A stretch of DNA of 64,000 nucleotides from Arthrobacter sp. Y-9 (GCF_029690065.1 NZ_CP121463.1:1364001-1428000); one strand, 5' to 3'. Counted from the stretch's first letter, positions 1 through 11,206 are shown. Program-made: numbers and translations. Notes: generated by a model not told the origin, from the letters alone.

Positions 1-1677
1 CTCAGCGTGGTGACCGGCGAGACCGGCGCCGGCAAGACCATGGTGGTCACCGCCGTCGGGCTGCTGCTGGGTGCCCGGGCCGACGCCGGAGCGGTGCGGG
101 TGGGCGCCAAGGCGGCCAGTGTCGAGGCCACGGCTCTGCTGCCGGAAGGTCACGCTGCTCTGGAACGGGCGGAGGAGGCCGGCGCCGAGGTCGAGATCAG
201 CGACCAGGGCGCCGAGCTGCTGCTGGCGCGCAGCGTCAGCATGGAAGGCCGGTCGCGTGCCTACCTGGGCGGGCGCTCCGCCCCGGTGGGAGCTCTCGCC
301 GAATTGGGGGAGCGGCTGCTCGTGATCCACGGCCAGACGGACCAGATCCGGCTGAAGAGCTCCGCCGCGCAACGCGAGGCACTCGACAAGTTCGGCGGCC
401 CGGCGCTCGGGAAGGCCCTCACCGCGTACCAGGACTGCTATCACGCGTACCGGGCGGCCGAAAAGGAACTCGCCGAACTGCAGGCCGCGGAGCGGGAACG
501 GCTGCGGGAGGCGGAGTCGCTGGACGCCGCTCTCACCGAGATCGACGCCGTCGCCCCCGAACCGGGGGAGGACGAACGGCTCAAGGCCGAGTCGGTCAAG
601 CTCGCCCACGTGGAGCAGCTGCGGATCGCGGCGGGAACCGCGCAGGGCGTCCTCAGCGGTGACGACTACTCCGAGACCGGGGACGCACTGCAGCTGCTCA
701 CCGCCGCACAGCGGACCCTCGAGCAGGTGTCCCAGCACGACGCCACGCTGGAAGCCCTCGCGTCACGTGTCGCCGAGTCCGCCGTCGTGCTGGAGGACAT
801 CGCCTCCGAACTCGCGCATTACTCAGCCGGCCTGGAGACCGAGGGGCCCGAGCATCTGGCGGCGCTGGAAGCGCGGCGTGCCGAGCTGTCCAAACTGGTG
901 CGGAAGTACGCCCCCAGCATCGACGAGGTCCTGGAGTGGGCCGAGACGTCCCGGGTGCGGCTGGAGGAGCTCCAGGGCGACACCGAACGCATCGAGGGGC
1001 TGCAGGCCCAGGTGGAGAGCCGACGCGCTGAACTGGCGCGCCTGGCGGCCGAGCTCCACGAGCTGCGCGTCCGGGCCGCCGGTGAGCTCGCGGACCGCGT
1101 CAGCGCGGAACTCGCCGCGCTGGCCATGAAGGACGCCCGTCTGCACGTCCAGGTCGAGGAGGCGCCCGAACCGGGCCCCCACGGTCAGGACCAGATCGCG
1201 ATCCTTCTGCAGCCCCACGCCGGGGCTCCGGCGCGGCCCGTCGGCAAGGGCGCGTCCGGCGGCGAGCTCTCCCGGGTGATGCTGGCCATCGAAGTGGTGC
1301 TCGCGGAAGTCGACCCGGTGCCCACCTTCGTCTTCGATGAGGTGGATGCCGGGGTGGGCGGCCGTGCCGCCGTCGAGATCGGACGGAGGCTGGCGATGCT
1401 CGCCCGTCACGTCCAGGTGCTGGTGGTGACGCATCTGCCCCAGGTGGCCGCGTTTGCTCACCAGCATGTGCGGGTCATCAAGAACAGTGTCCGGGGCGCC
1501 GACGGCGGCCTGGACAGCGGCTTCACCTCGAGCGATGTGGAAGTGCTCGACGATGACGCCCGTGTGGTGGAACTGGCCCGCATGCTTGCGGGCCAGGAGG
1601 AATCCGAATCCGCGCGTGCTCACGCGCAGGAACTTCTGGACGATGCGCGGCAGTTCACAGCATCGACCATGGCCTGA
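1..1677 (+). CDS. recN: DNA repair protein RecN (5' end outside window)
   Basis: RecN is an SMC-like ATPase that acts in recombinational repair of double-strand breaks. The reading frame is already open at base 1 (LSVVTGETGAGKT...), so about 25 N-terminal residues lie outside the window. The Walker A loop GETGAGKT is at the extreme left. A long coiled-coil middle rich in Leu, Glu and Ala follows, then the ABC signature SGGELSRVMLAIEVV and the Walker B/D-loop FVFDEVDAGVGG. These parts in this order are diagnostic of RecN. The gene ends just before pyrG, the usual actinobacterial neighbour. The cut end reflects the window edge, not gene damage. Confidence 0.97.
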   Translation, partial: LSVVTGETGAGKTMVVTAVGLLLGARADAGAVRVGAKAASVEATALLPEGHAALERAEEAGAEVEISDQGAELLLARSVSMEGRSRAYLGGRSAPVGALAELGERLLVIHGQTDQIRLKSSAAQREALDKFGGPALGKALTAYQDCYHAYRAAEKELAELQAAERERLREAESLDAALTEIDAVAPEPGEDERLKAESVKLAHVEQLRIAAGTAQGVLSGDDYSETGDALQLLTAAQRTLEQVSQHDATLEALASRVAESAVVLEDIASELAHYSAGLETEGPEHLAALEARRAELSKLVRKYAPSIDEVLEWAETSRVRLEELQGDTERIEGLQAQVESRRAELARLAAELHELRVRAAGELADRVSAELAALAMKDARLHVQVEEAPEPGPHGQDQIAILLQPHAGAPARPVGKGASGGELSRVMLAIEVVLAEVDPVPTFVFDEVDAGVGGRAAVEIGRRLAMLARHVQVLVVTHLPQVAAFAHQHVRVIKNSVRGADGGLDSGFTSSDVEVLDDDARVVELARMLAGQEESESARAHAQELLDDARQFTASTMA

Positions 1678-3417
<1,740 letters not shown>

Positions 3418-3446
3418 GGCGCCCATCTCAGCAGGGTTTCCGCATG

Positions 3447-3489
3447 AAGGGCGGGTGGCCCGGTCAGACCGACCGGGCCACCCGCCCTT
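3447..3489 (+). terminator. Intrinsic terminator after pyrG
   Basis: A perfect 19-bp stem (3447-3465 pairing with 3471-3489) encloses a 5-nt loop, 30 nt after the pyrG stop codon. The stem is very GC-rich and has no long T run, which is common in high-GC actinobacteria. It separates pyrG from the acyltransferase promoter. Confidence 0.8.
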
Positions 3490-3510
3490 CGTCATGTCCG
3501 GCTGAGGCAC

Positions 3511-3540
3511 TTGTTAATCCAGCGACTGGAATATTAGGCT
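3511..3540 (+). promoter_or_regulatory. Leaderless promoter of the acyltransferase gene
   Basis: A TTGTTA -35 box (3511-3516) and a TAGGCT -10 box (3535-3540) are separated by 18 nt. The ATG at 3547 starts 6 nt after the -10 box, so transcription should begin at or next to the start codon. No Shine-Dalgarno is present, consistent with a leaderless mRNA. Confidence 0.6.
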
Positions 3541-3546
3541 GAGTCC

Positions 3547-4902
3547 ATGAGTCAGCCTCACGCCCCCGCAGCCCGGCCCGCGATCCCCGCCGGGCGTGAC
3601 CTCACGCTGGACCTCGCCCGGGTGGCCTGTGTCCTGGTGGTCGTCTTCGTGCACCTCGTCCTGGTGGGGGTGGGTCGCAACCCGGACGGCTCGCCGCTCC
3701 TCGACAGCCCGGTGACGGGATCGCGGTGGGTGGCCCCGGTCTCCTGGGTCGCGGAGATCATGCCCCTCTTCTTCGTGGTCGGCGGATTCGCCGCACGGAC
3801 GGGATGGGACTCCGCGCAGGCCCGGGGCGAAAGCCCGGGCCGCTTCGTCCGGTCCCGCCTGGCCCGCCTGGCCCGCCCTGCGCTCCCGCTCTACTGCTTC
3901 CTCGCCACCGCACTCCTGGTGGTCAAGCTGATCGGTCTGGATCCGGCGCTCGTGAGCGCGGTGGAGGTCCCCGTCGGCTCTGTCCTCTGGTTCCTCGGGG
4001 CGTATCTTCTGGTGCAGTCGCTGGCTCCGTGGATGATCCGCTGGCACGAGCGTGCCCCCTGGCTCACCCTGATCGTGCTTCTCGCGGCCGCCCTGGTGGT
4101 CGACATCATCCGCCTGGTGGTCGGCATCTGGGCGCTCGGCCTCGGCAAGATCGACCTCAACGGCTACGGCACCGGGGACGAGCTGTTCGGCATCCCCAAT
4201 GTCGCCTTCGTGTGGCTGTTCGCTCAGCAGATCGGATTCTGCCTCAAGGACGGCTGGTTCTCCCGTCTCAGCTGGTGGCAGCTGCTCGGCGTGGTCGCCC
4301 TTGGATTCCTCGCCATCGGCGCCCTGGTGGGCTTCGGTTCGTATTCCACGAGCATGCTGAGCAATCAGTGGCCGCCCACCACCCCGATCGCGATCCTGGC
4401 GCCCATCCAGGCCGCGCTCTTCACCCTGCTGCGCCGGCCGCTCACTGCTCTCATGCGCCAGCGCTGGCTGCAGGCCGTGGTGTTCGCCGCCGGCTCCCGG
4501 CTCATGACGATCTATCTGTGGCACGTCACGGCGATCGTCGTCCTCACCGGGATCCAGCTTCTTCTGCCGCTGCCCATGCCGGCTCCGGGTTCCACCGCCT
4601 GGTGGCTGACCCGGCCGATCCTCCTGGTGGCCGTCTTCGCCGTGGTCTGGGTGATCTCCCTCGGGACCTCACGGCTTGAGCGCCCGGTGCCGGAACCTGC
4701 CGGGACCCGCGTCAGTCCAGCCGCGACCGTCGCCGCCGTCGTGCTCTTCGTCCTGCCGTCGATCGGCATCTCCGCCTACGGTCTGGACCTGCCGCTCGCC
4801 ATCGGCGCGGTGCTGTGCACGGCGGCGTCGCTTCTGCTGATCGTCCCGCGGGGGAGCGCACAGGCGTCCCGACCGACGACCGCGGGCAGCGTCGCCGCCT
4901 GA
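3547..4902 (+). CDS. Acyltransferase family 3 membrane protein
   Basis: This is an integral membrane protein of the acyltransferase-3 (OafA/YrhL) family. Such proteins usually transfer acetyl or other short acyl groups to cell-surface glycans or small molecules. The N-terminal segment RDLTLDLARVACVLVVVFVH carries the family's conserved first-helix pattern ending in His. About ten hydrophobic segments follow, and the late motif RLMTIYLWH is also typical. The length of 451 aa is somewhat above the core family. A leaderless promoter lies immediately upstream and nothing is coupled to it. The substrate cannot be inferred. Confidence 0.88.
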   Translation: MSQPHAPAARPAIPAGRDLTLDLARVACVLVVVFVHLVLVGVGRNPDGSPLLDSPVTGSRWVAPVSWVAEIMPLFFVVGGFAARTGWDSAQARGESPGRFVRSRLARLARPALPLYCFLATALLVVKLIGLDPALVSAVEVPVGSVLWFLGAYLLVQSLAPWMIRWHERAPWLTLIVLLAAALVVDIIRLVVGIWALGLGKIDLNGYGTGDELFGIPNVAFVWLFAQQIGFCLKDGWFSRLSWWQLLGVVALGFLAIGALVGFGSYSTSMLSNQWPPTTPIAILAPIQAALFTLLRRPLTALMRQRWLQAVVFAAGSRLMTIYLWHVTAIVVLTGIQLLLPLPMPAPGSTAWWLTRPILLVAVFAVVWVISLGTSRLERPVPEPAGTRVSPAATVAAVVLFVLPSIGISAYGLDLPLAIGAVLCTAASLLLIVPRGSAQASRPTTAGSVAA

Positions 4903-5036
4903 GCCGGCCACAGGGCGCTTCCGCTGGGCCCGGCTGAGGACTTCCCGCCGCTCAATCACCGACGCCGGGCCTCGGCGAGGCTATTGTCGATAGTGGGGAT
5001 GCGCCACTCGCCGTCCCCGGTGAGCGAAGGAGAAGC

Positions 5037-5750
5037 ATGACCCAGTCACCCGGCGCTGAACAGCACGGACAGCCCGACGGAACCCCTGGTGCCCCGCTGG
5101 CCGACGCCGTCCACACCCGCCCCCTCGCGGAGCGGAAGACGGTGTTCTCGGGCCGGATCTGGGACGTCGTCTCGGACACTTTCTCCCTCACCGACGGCGG
5201 GCCGACCATGGTGCGCGACTACGTCGACCACACCGGAGCCGTGGCGATCATCCCGGTCGACGAGAAGGGGCGGATTCTGCTCCTGAAGCAGTACCGTCAC
5301 CCCGTCGGCATGGACCTCTGGGAGGTGCCCGCGGGCCTGCTGGACGTCGAGGACGAACCGCCGCTCGACGCCGCCGCCCGCGAACTGGCCGAGGAAGCAG
5401 ACCTCCGCGCCGCCGAGTGGCACGTGCTCGTGGACTTCTTCAACTCCCCGGGTGGCTCCTCGGAGGCCCTGCGGGTGTTCGTGGCCACCGGTCTCAGTCC
5501 GGTGCCCGAGGCGGACCGCCACGTGCGCACGGATGAGGAATCCGAGTTCGAATACGCCTGGGTCTCCCTGGACGAGGCGGTCTCCGCGATCCTGGCGGGG
5601 GACATCCACAACGTGTCCACCGTCGTCGGAGTGCTGGCGCTGCAGGCCGCCGTGTCCCGGAGCGGAGGCGAGCTGACGGGAGCGGCGCTGCGTCAGGCCG
5701 GTCTCCGCCCCGCCGAGGCGTCCTGGACCGCGCATCCCCACTTCCGGTGA
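5037..5750 (+). CDS. NUDIX hydrolase, ADP-ribose pyrophosphatase type
   Basis: This NUDIX hydrolase probably cleaves ADP-ribose or a related nucleotide sugar. The NUDIX box is [22 protein letters not shown] with the RELxEE core. It has one extra residue between the Gly and the first Glu, as in actinobacterial ADP-ribose pyrophosphatases. A GAAGGAGAAGC Shine-Dalgarno precedes the ATG. The gene overlaps xerD by 4 nt (GTGA), so the two are translationally coupled, matching the common actinobacterial order pyrG-nudix-xerD. Confidence 0.92.
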   Translation: MTQSPGAEQHGQPDGTPGAPLADAVHTRPLAERKTVFSGRIWDVVSDTFSLTDGGPTMVRDYVDHTGAVAIIPVDEKGRILLLKQYRHPVGMDLWEVPAGLLDVEDEPPLDAAARELAEEADLRAAEWHVLVDFFNSPGGSSEALRVFVATGLSPVPEADRHVRTDEESEFEYAWVSLDEAVSAILAGDIHNVSTVVGVLALQAAVSRSGGELTGAALRQAGLRPAEASWTAHPHFR

Positions 5751-6769
5751 GCGCCCCGAGCGCCGGCCCTGAGACGTCGGCGGGCACCGCGGCGGGCAGC
5801 ACCGAGGCCGCCGCGAAGCCGGTGACGCCGCCGACCGCCGTCGAGCGCGCCATCCGGCAGTACCTCCAGCACCTTTCCGTGGAGCGGGGACTGGCGCGCA
5901 ACACGCTGCAGTCCTACGAGCGCGATCTCAACCGCTACGCCCGGTTCCTGGCCGCCGAGGGGTTCCGCGAGCCACAGGACATCGAGCGCGGCCACGTGAG
6001 CGCTTTCGCTCAGGCCCTGCACGACGGCGCGGACGGCGGCACGGCGCTCGGCGTGCGGTCGGCGGCGCGGACCATCGTCGCGGTCCGGGGCTTGCACAAA
6101 TTCTGGGCTCTCGAGGGACTCACCGTGAACGATCCTGCCCATGAGGTCCGCCCGCCCATGCCCGGCAAGCGGCTGCCGAAGGCGATCCCGTTCTCGGAGG
6201 TCGAGCGCATCCTCGAAGCCGCCGTCACCGACACTCCGGCAGGTCTCCGGGATGCGGCTCTGCTGGAGTTCCTGTACTCGACCGGCGCCCGGATCAGCGA
6301 GGCCGTCGGACTGGATGTGGATGATCTGGCGCTCGCGGGTGAGGAATCGGACGGACCCGCTCTGGTGCGGCTCTTCGGCAAAGGCTCGAAGGAGCGGGTC
6401 GTGCCGCTGGGCAGTTATGCGGCCCGTGCGCTCGAGGCGTACCTGGTGCGCGGACGGCCCGTTCTCGCGGCGAAAGGCAAGGGAACTCCCGCCCTGTTCC
6501 TGAATGTCCGGGGGAGCAGGATCAGCAGGCAGAGTGCCTGGGCGATCCTGAAGGCCGCTGCGGAACGTGCCGGGATCGAGCGCGACATCTCGCCCCACAC
6601 GCTCCGGCACTCCTTCGCCACCCACTTGCTTGAGGGCGGCGCGGATGTCCGCGTGGTCCAGGAGCTCCTCGGCCACGCGTCCGTCACCACCACGCAGATC
6701 TACACCCTGGTCACCGCGGACACCTTGCGTGAGGTGTACGCGGCCGCACACCCGCGGGCGCTCGGCTGA
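5747..6769 (+). CDS. xerD: Site-specific tyrosine recombinase XerD
   Basis: XerD resolves chromosome dimers at dif together with XerC. The N-terminal SAM-like core-binding domain ([19 protein letters not shown]) is followed by the catalytic domain. The catalytic residues are all visible: Arg in TGARISE, Lys in GKGSKER, HxxR in [12 protein letters not shown], His in [13 protein letters not shown], and the nucleophilic Tyr in that same segment. At 340 aa it is slightly long because of an Ala/Pro/Thr-rich N-terminal extension of about 30 residues. The GTG start overlaps the upstream stop codon. In relatives parA-scpA-scpB usually follow, but here a 27-kb block intervenes. Confidence 0.94.
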   Translation: MSAPSAGPETSAGTAAGSTEAAAKPVTPPTAVERAIRQYLQHLSVERGLARNTLQSYERDLNRYARFLAAEGFREPQDIERGHVSAFAQALHDGADGGTALGVRSAARTIVAVRGLHKFWALEGLTVNDPAHEVRPPMPGKRLPKAIPFSEVERILEAAVTDTPAGLRDAALLEFLYSTGARISEAVGLDVDDLALAGEESDGPALVRLFGKGSKERVVPLGSYAARALEAYLVRGRPVLAAKGKGTPALFLNVRGSRISRQSAWAILKAAAERAGIERDISPHTLRHSFATHLLEGGADVRVVQELLGHASVTTTQIYTLVTADTLREVYAAAHPRALG

Positions 6770-6808
6770 CACGCTGCCGGGCTCCGCGGGCGGTCCGCAG
6801 CGAGCGGG

Positions 6809-7801
6809 TCAGGTCCCGGCGGCCGTGTCCTCGTCCATGACGATGACCAGTTTGCCCGTGGTGCGGTCGGTCTCTCCGGCCTCGTGGGCCTTGGCGGCCT
6901 CCGCGAGAGGGAAGGTGCCGGCGATCGTGGCCTTCAGCGAGCCGTCGGCCGCCAGATCGGCGATCGCCTGCATGCCTGCGTGATCCGCCTCCACCAGGAT
7001 CAGCTTGACGCGCACGCCGAGACGCTCGGCCTCCTCGCGCAGGCCTTTCGCGGGTCGCGGCAGCGTCGAGATGAGGATTCCTCCGGGCCGCAAGGTGCGG
7101 AGCGACCGGAGCTGGTAGTCGCCGCCGATCGTGTCCAGGACGATGTCCACGTCACGGACCGCCTCGGCGAAGTCGGTCTCCCGGTAGTCGATGACCTCGT
7201 CGGCGCCCAGCCCCCGCAGGAACTCATGCTTGGGAGCGCTCGCCGTGCCGATCACGTACGCGCCACGCGCCTTCGCGATCTGGACGGCCAGGTGCCCGAC
7301 GCCCCCGGCCGCGGCGTGGATCAGCACGCGGTCACCGGGCGCGACGCCGGCGGTGTCGACGAGCGCCTGCCACGCCGTGAGCGCGGCGAGGGGGAGCGCG
7401 CCCGCCTGGACGTGGTCGATCGCCGCGGGCTTGTGCACGAACGCGCGAGTGGGGCCGACGACGTATTCGGCGTGGGACCCGACGCCGTGCGGGTAGGGCA
7501 GCATGCCGAAGACCTCATCGCCGGGCTCGAAGAGCGTCGACCCGAGTCCCACCGCCTCGACGACGCCGGAGACGTCCCAGCCGAGCGGCACCGACGGCTC
7601 CGGGAACCAGGACTGGCCCGCCCGGTGCTTCCAGTCGGTCGGGTTGATGCCGGCGGCGTGCACGCGTACCAGGATCTCGCTGATCCCGGGCTCCGGACGG
7701 GGAAGGATGACCTCGTGGATCTCCTCGGGGCCGCCGAACCGGTCCTGGCCGGCGGCCTTCATCGTCGCGGTGTTCTGGTCGTCAGATGCAGTGTCGCTCA
7801 T
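6809..7801 (-). CDS. NADP-dependent quinone-oxidoreductase-like MDR protein
   Basis: This is a zinc-free medium-chain dehydrogenase/reductase of about 330 aa, probably acting on quinones or enones with NADPH. The GroES-like N-terminal half contains AGINPTDWKHRAG. The Rossmann motif AAAGGVGHLAVQIAKARGA follows near the middle. The metal-binding Cys/His cluster of alcohol dehydrogenases is absent. The ATG at 7801 has a GGAGGAC Shine-Dalgarno. It is convergent with xerD and downstream of the LamG gene on the same strand, but no functional link to that gene is visible. Confidence 0.88.
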   Translation of the reverse strand: MSDTASDDQNTATMKAAGQDRFGGPEEIHEVILPRPEPGISEILVRVHAAGINPTDWKHRAGQSWFPEPSVPLGWDVSGVVEAVGLGSTLFEPGDEVFGMLPYPHGVGSHAEYVVGPTRAFVHKPAAIDHVQAGALPLAALTAWQALVDTAGVAPGDRVLIHAAAGGVGHLAVQIAKARGAYVIGTASAPKHEFLRGLGADEVIDYRETDFAEAVRDVDIVLDTIGGDYQLRSLRTLRPGGILISTLPRPAKGLREEAERLGVRVKLILVEADHAGMQAIADLAADGSLKATIAGTFPLAEAAKAHEAGETDRTTGKLVIVMDEDTAAGT

Positions 7802-7929
7802 GTCCTCCACCCTGGCACCGGCGGTGGGCGAGGACAAGGCTTTCCGCCGGTGGCGTACTGCACACCGAGGTACGGGCGGGCGGCGTCGCGGGGAGCGCGC
7901 AGCGGTGCAGGACGCAGGACTCCGCGCGG

Positions 7930-9621
7930 CTACCGGCCGGCGTCGTAGTGGCTGGAGACCTGGGCGGCGGTCAGCGCGGTGGTGTAGACGGCGGCGTACT
8001 GGATCGACCCGTTGAAGTAGGACGGCCCGTTGTAGCCGGTCCCGTCGCCGTTGGCCCAGCCGGCGAGCGTGCCGCAGCCGACCTTCCAGTACCCGTTGTA
8101 GGCCTCCCCGGTGGTGACGGCGGTGTTCGAGCCGACGAGCACGCCGTCCACGTAGAGTCGCATGCCCGCCGAGGAGAGCACCGCGACCGTGTGGTGCCAG
8201 GCGCCGTCCGCGTAGCTCTTGCCCGCCGCCGTGGACAGCGTCCGCACCGCGTTGGGATACACCCCGAAGACGATCCGGCCGGCGGTGTCCAGGTAGAGGT
8301 GGCGGTCGTTGTTGGCGTCGGCGCTGCTGTTGGTGGCGGTGCCGAATCCGATGATCTTGCCGTTGCTCGTCGAGGTGGTCCGGAACCAGGCTTCCAGGGA
8401 GAAGGTGTTCGGGCCCGCGTTGAGGCCGGGGATCGACAGACACTGATTGCCGGCGAAGGAGGCCGAGACGGCCGGGGTGTCCCGCGCGCAGCCGATGGAC
8501 GTCGTCGTCGTGGGGGTGATCAGATACGTGGCCGTGCGGGAGTGGCCGGTGAAATCGCTCTCGCTCCGCGCCGCACCCGCCGCCAGGGCGTATGCCCCGT
8601 ACGTCGAAGCGGCACCGAGGCTCGACTCCGCCTGCTTGCAGGTGAAGAAGGTGCGGGTGCCGGAGGTGTCGGTGCTGTTCTGCACCGTGGCGGCGAAGGT
8701 CCCGTGCGTGCTCAGCGAATTGACCAGCGCGACGGCGAGTGCGGTCAGCGCCGCGATGACGGCGAGAAGGATCACCCCGCGACGCCGCGTGCGGGAGTCC
8801 TGGGTGTCCTCGTCCCCCTCCGGGGTGTCCCCGGCCGTGGCGGGCCGGATCAAGAGCGCTGCCAGCAGCGGCACGAGACACGCGACGATCACGAGCGCCT
8901 GCTGCCACCACTCCAGGGCGGGCAGCGGATTGATGATGTAGTGGCCCGAGGCGTTCGTGGTCGTCACCTGGGTCACTGCGTCCTGCCCGCTGCTGAGCCG
9001 CTGGTCGCCGGCGCTCATGGGGAAGAGCCCGGTGTTGACGACATGCATGAGCACGCCGTCGCGGGAGTCGGCGGGACGGTACCCGAGCATCTGCATATTG
9101 GTCCAGGGGCGGAGCCACAGGGAGATGGCCGCGACCACGAGTGAGCCGCCGCCGAGCCGAACGCTCTGCTTCCAGACAGGGTTGTCCCGGCGGGAGCGCG
9201 CGAGCAGCTCGACGATCAGCCCGCCGAGGAGCAGCCAGGGGAGGGCGCGCACGGCCCAGCCGAGACCGCGGCTGCTCCACACGACCGAACCCACGACGTC
9301 GTCGGTGGGCACGCGCCAGCCGTCCACCGCGCCGTTCAGATCGCCTTTCGTGGTCAGCCGCTGAGGCGTCTCGGCGATGATCCGGTGCGTGTAGACGCGG
9401 TTGTCCACACGGAACGTCGCGATCTCCCCGACGTCGTACGCCGGCTGCGGATGAACCACCACCAGGGAGCCGACCGGCAGCGTCGTGCCCATGCTGGGCG
9501 TGGTGACCGCGAAGACGCGGTACCCGCTCAGGAGGAACACGGCGACGCCGACGACGAACAGAATCCCGGCCCCCGCCCCCCAGAGGGCGAGAGCCGGGCG
9601 TCTGCGAACCAGAATGCTCAA
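7930..9621 (-). CDS. SipW-type signal peptidase I fused to a LamG domain
   Basis: This 563-aa membrane protein starts with an ER/SipW-type signal peptidase. One helix (about residues 10-32) is followed by TPSMGTTLPVG with the nucleophile Ser43. His79 in YTHRI takes the place of the usual bacterial Lys, and a KGDLN motif is at 92-96. Further membrane helices follow, then after a last helix (about 290-310) an extracellular region ending in a concanavalin-like LamG domain (GAWHHTVAVLSSAGMRLYVDG). The TTG start has a GAGGT site and lies 10 nt after the TasA-like gene, its probable substrate. The LamG fusion is unusual; LamG folds normally bind glycans or proteins. Confidence 0.85.
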   Translation of the reverse strand: MSILVRRRPALALWGAGAGILFVVGVAVFLLSGYRVFAVTTPSMGTTLPVGSLVVVHPQPAYDVGEIATFRVDNRVYTHRIIAETPQRLTTKGDLNGAVDGWRVPTDDVVGSVVWSSRGLGWAVRALPWLLLGGLIVELLARSRRDNPVWKQSVRLGGGSLVVAAISLWLRPWTNMQMLGYRPADSRDGVLMHVVNTGLFPMSAGDQRLSSGQDAVTQVTTTNASGHYIINPLPALEWWQQALVIVACLVPLLAALLIRPATAGDTPEGDEDTQDSRTRRRGVILLAVIAALTALAVALVNSLSTHGTFAATVQNSTDTSGTRTFFTCKQAESSLGAASTYGAYALAAGAARSESDFTGHSRTATYLITPTTTTSIGCARDTPAVSASFAGNQCLSIPGLNAGPNTFSLEAWFRTTSTSNGKIIGFGTATNSSADANNDRHLYLDTAGRIVFGVYPNAVRTLSTAAGKSYADGAWHHTVAVLSSAGMRLYVDGVLVGSNTAVTTGEAYNGYWKVGCGTLAGWANGDGTGYNGPSYFNGSIQYAAVYTTALTAAQVSSHYDAGR

Positions 9622-9631
9622 GGGACAGACC

Positions 9632-10288
9632 TCAGGAGGAGAACGTCCAGGTCAGCGGCTGGCTCAGCTGCAGGCCGGAGTACGTGTTGCCCGTGGCCGC
9701 GGGGACCGTCACGGCGAACGTGAAAGGCACCGTGGTGCCGGCCGGAACCGAGGAGGCAGCCGTCTTGGCCAGGATGTCCACCGGGGCGTTGAAGGCGGCC
9801 AGGGTGCCGCTGTAGATCGTGCTGGAGCCCGAGGTCACCACGAGGGTCACCTTGGAGCACAGGTCCGTGGCCGTGCCGTTGACCGGGCCGTTGTTGCTCT
9901 GCGCGCAGGCGGCGGGGCTGAGGTTGAAGGCCGACGCCGGGACGGTGCCGGTGTTCTTGATGGTGATCTGGGTCGAGACGGTCTGCCCCGGCACCATGGC
10001 CAGGTTGCCGCCGTACTTGTTGATCGTCGCGCAGGTCGCGGTGTTGGTGGAGATCGAGCCGCCGTCGGTGCTGTTGCACAGGATGGTGCCGGCCTGGTTC
10101 GCCTCCTGCATCGACAGGCTGCCGAGGCCGGCGGTGTCGGTGCTGTTGGTGATCGAAGCGGTGAACGCGGCCAGGGTCGGCGACATGCTGAGCGCCAGCG
10201 CGACCGAACCGACGGCGCCGGCGATCACGATGGGCAGATTGCGACGCAGACGGCTCTTGCGGGCAGGGGTGATCGAATCAGACTTCAA
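9632..10288 (-). CDS. SipW-dependent TasA/CalY-like secreted protein
   Basis: This secreted protein of about 218 aa resembles the TasA/camelysin class that is matured by SipW-type signal peptidases. A basic N-terminus (ARKSRLRRNLP) precedes a hydrophobic stretch ending SPTLAAF. The typical mature start FTASITNSTDTAG follows. The rest is Ser/Thr/Asn-rich and beta-prone with several Cys, like matrix fibre or surface proteins. A GGAGG site five bases before the TTG at 10288 sets the start. The signal-peptidase gene follows directly in the same operon. Fibre formation is an inference from family membership only. Confidence 0.82.
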   Translation of the reverse strand: MKSDSITPARKSRLRRNLPIVIAGAVGSVALALSMSPTLAAFTASITNSTDTAGLGSLSMQEANQAGTILCNSTDGGSISTNTATCATINKYGGNLAMVPGQTVSTQITIKNTGTVPASAFNLSPAACAQSNNGPVNGTATDLCSKVTLVVTSGSSTIYSGTLAAFNAPVDILAKTAASSVPAGTTVPFTFAVTVPAATGNTYSGLQLSQPLTWTFSS

Positions 10289-10746
10289 GGTTTCCTCCAA
10301 GAAACGGGCGGCATTCCGTGCGGCCCTTCATGAACCCGCGGTGCGCTGCGGCGATGTCGCCCGGCACGGCAAAAGTTCTCACAATACTCGAGTGAACTAT
10401 AGGGGGACGTCAGGTATTTCTGCCAATCATCAAAGGTGTCCTAACATTGCGGGCGGACCCGACAAGATGCCGCATGGAATACCGAAAATTTTCTGTTAGC
10501 CGATTTCTTCGGATGGGGGCCTACGGGACGTGGCGCGAAGGGCCTTTTCTGTCATCCCATTCTGAGGTCGTCAAGGGTATTCGGGAGTGCGCTCGCGCCG
10601 TAACCGTCGAGGTCACCGGCCTTTCTGCGAGAGGTGTCGATCCGGGGAGTATTTTGTCCTCATGAATGAGAAACCCGGAGTCGGTCCGCGCCTGCTGATT
10701 CCGGCGGAGATCGGCGAGGAATGCCGTGCCGGCCGGAGGGCGAGCG
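10289..10746 (+). other. Long divergent intergenic region, relatively AT-rich
   Basis: These 458 bp separate the TasA-like gene (leftward) from the small gene at 10747 (rightward). They hold the candidate leftward promoter at 10396-10426 and a GC-poorer stretch around 10370-10560. A 30-codon reading frame at 10662-10754 has no ribosome binding site, so I did not call it. I see no RNA gene or strong hairpin. Confidence 0.5.
10396..10426 (-). promoter_or_regulatory. Candidate promoter for the TasA-like/SipW operon
   Basis: On the minus strand TTGGCA (10426-10421) and TATAGT (10401-10396) are separated by 19 nt, about 105 nt upstream of the TasA-like start. The -10 box is good and the spacing slightly long. 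Confidence 0.4.
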
Positions 10747-11148
10747 ATGTCTGAGTCAGGCGGGGAGCGGATCATGGGGAAATTGAACTGGCGGATTCCC
10801 CTCCCGTGGCGCGGGAACTCGAGGGCGCGTCGTCGTGTCGAATTGATGACAGATTTGTCGCATCTGAAACGACTTTTAGACGACTGTGATGTGCGGCACT
10901 GGCCTTCCTGGGCGTCCCAGGGTCTTGTCCTTCTGGAAAGCGATGAAACCCGGGGCCTGTCGCACATCAGAAGGGCTTATGGCGGCATGGGCAGCCTCAA
11001 TGACGTCGTCATCTCGGTCCGGAATGGCCATCGGCTCGCCGTTGAGGACGAAGGGGTGGTGAACGAACAATTCAGGGCACTCTGTTCCTCGGTCTATGAC
11101 CACACCGTCTGGTTGCTGGAGGATCTCGAGGGGAAGCGGCTCCGGTGA
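10747..11148 (+). CDS. Small protein, possibly DUF6966-like
   Basis: This is a 133-aa soluble protein without a signal peptide or membrane segment. Its central part (LLDDCDVRHWPSWASQGLVL, then RAYGGMGSLNDVVI) reminds me of the DUF6966 family of small uncharacterised proteins. That match is from memory and uncertain. A GGAGGG site six bases before ATG 10747 decides the start; a second ATG 30 bases on (MGKLNW) also has a plausible GGGGAG site. The codon use looks slightly less GC-biased than its neighbours. It stands alone between the SipW locus and the HesB-like gene. Confidence 0.6.
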   Translation: MSESGGERIMGKLNWRIPLPWRGNSRARRRVELMTDLSHLKRLLDDCDVRHWPSWASQGLVLLESDETRGLSHIRRAYGGMGSLNDVVISVRNGHRLAVEDEGVVNEQFRALCSSVYDHTVWLLEDLEGKRLR

Positions 11149-11206
11149 ACGATCGGCGGCGTGTGGTGCTCCCGCGCTTGTCGTGCGACGGGTGGTCGGC
11201 TGCTTC

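Noticed and set aside
7816-7852. 9-bp inverted repeat between the MDR and LamG genes
   Set aside because: It has a 19-nt loop and no T run; too weak to call a terminator.
10662-10754. 30-codon frame overlapping the start of the small gene at 10747
   Set aside because: It has no ribosome binding site and no recognisable sequence. It could be a coupled leader peptide, but nothing supports that.
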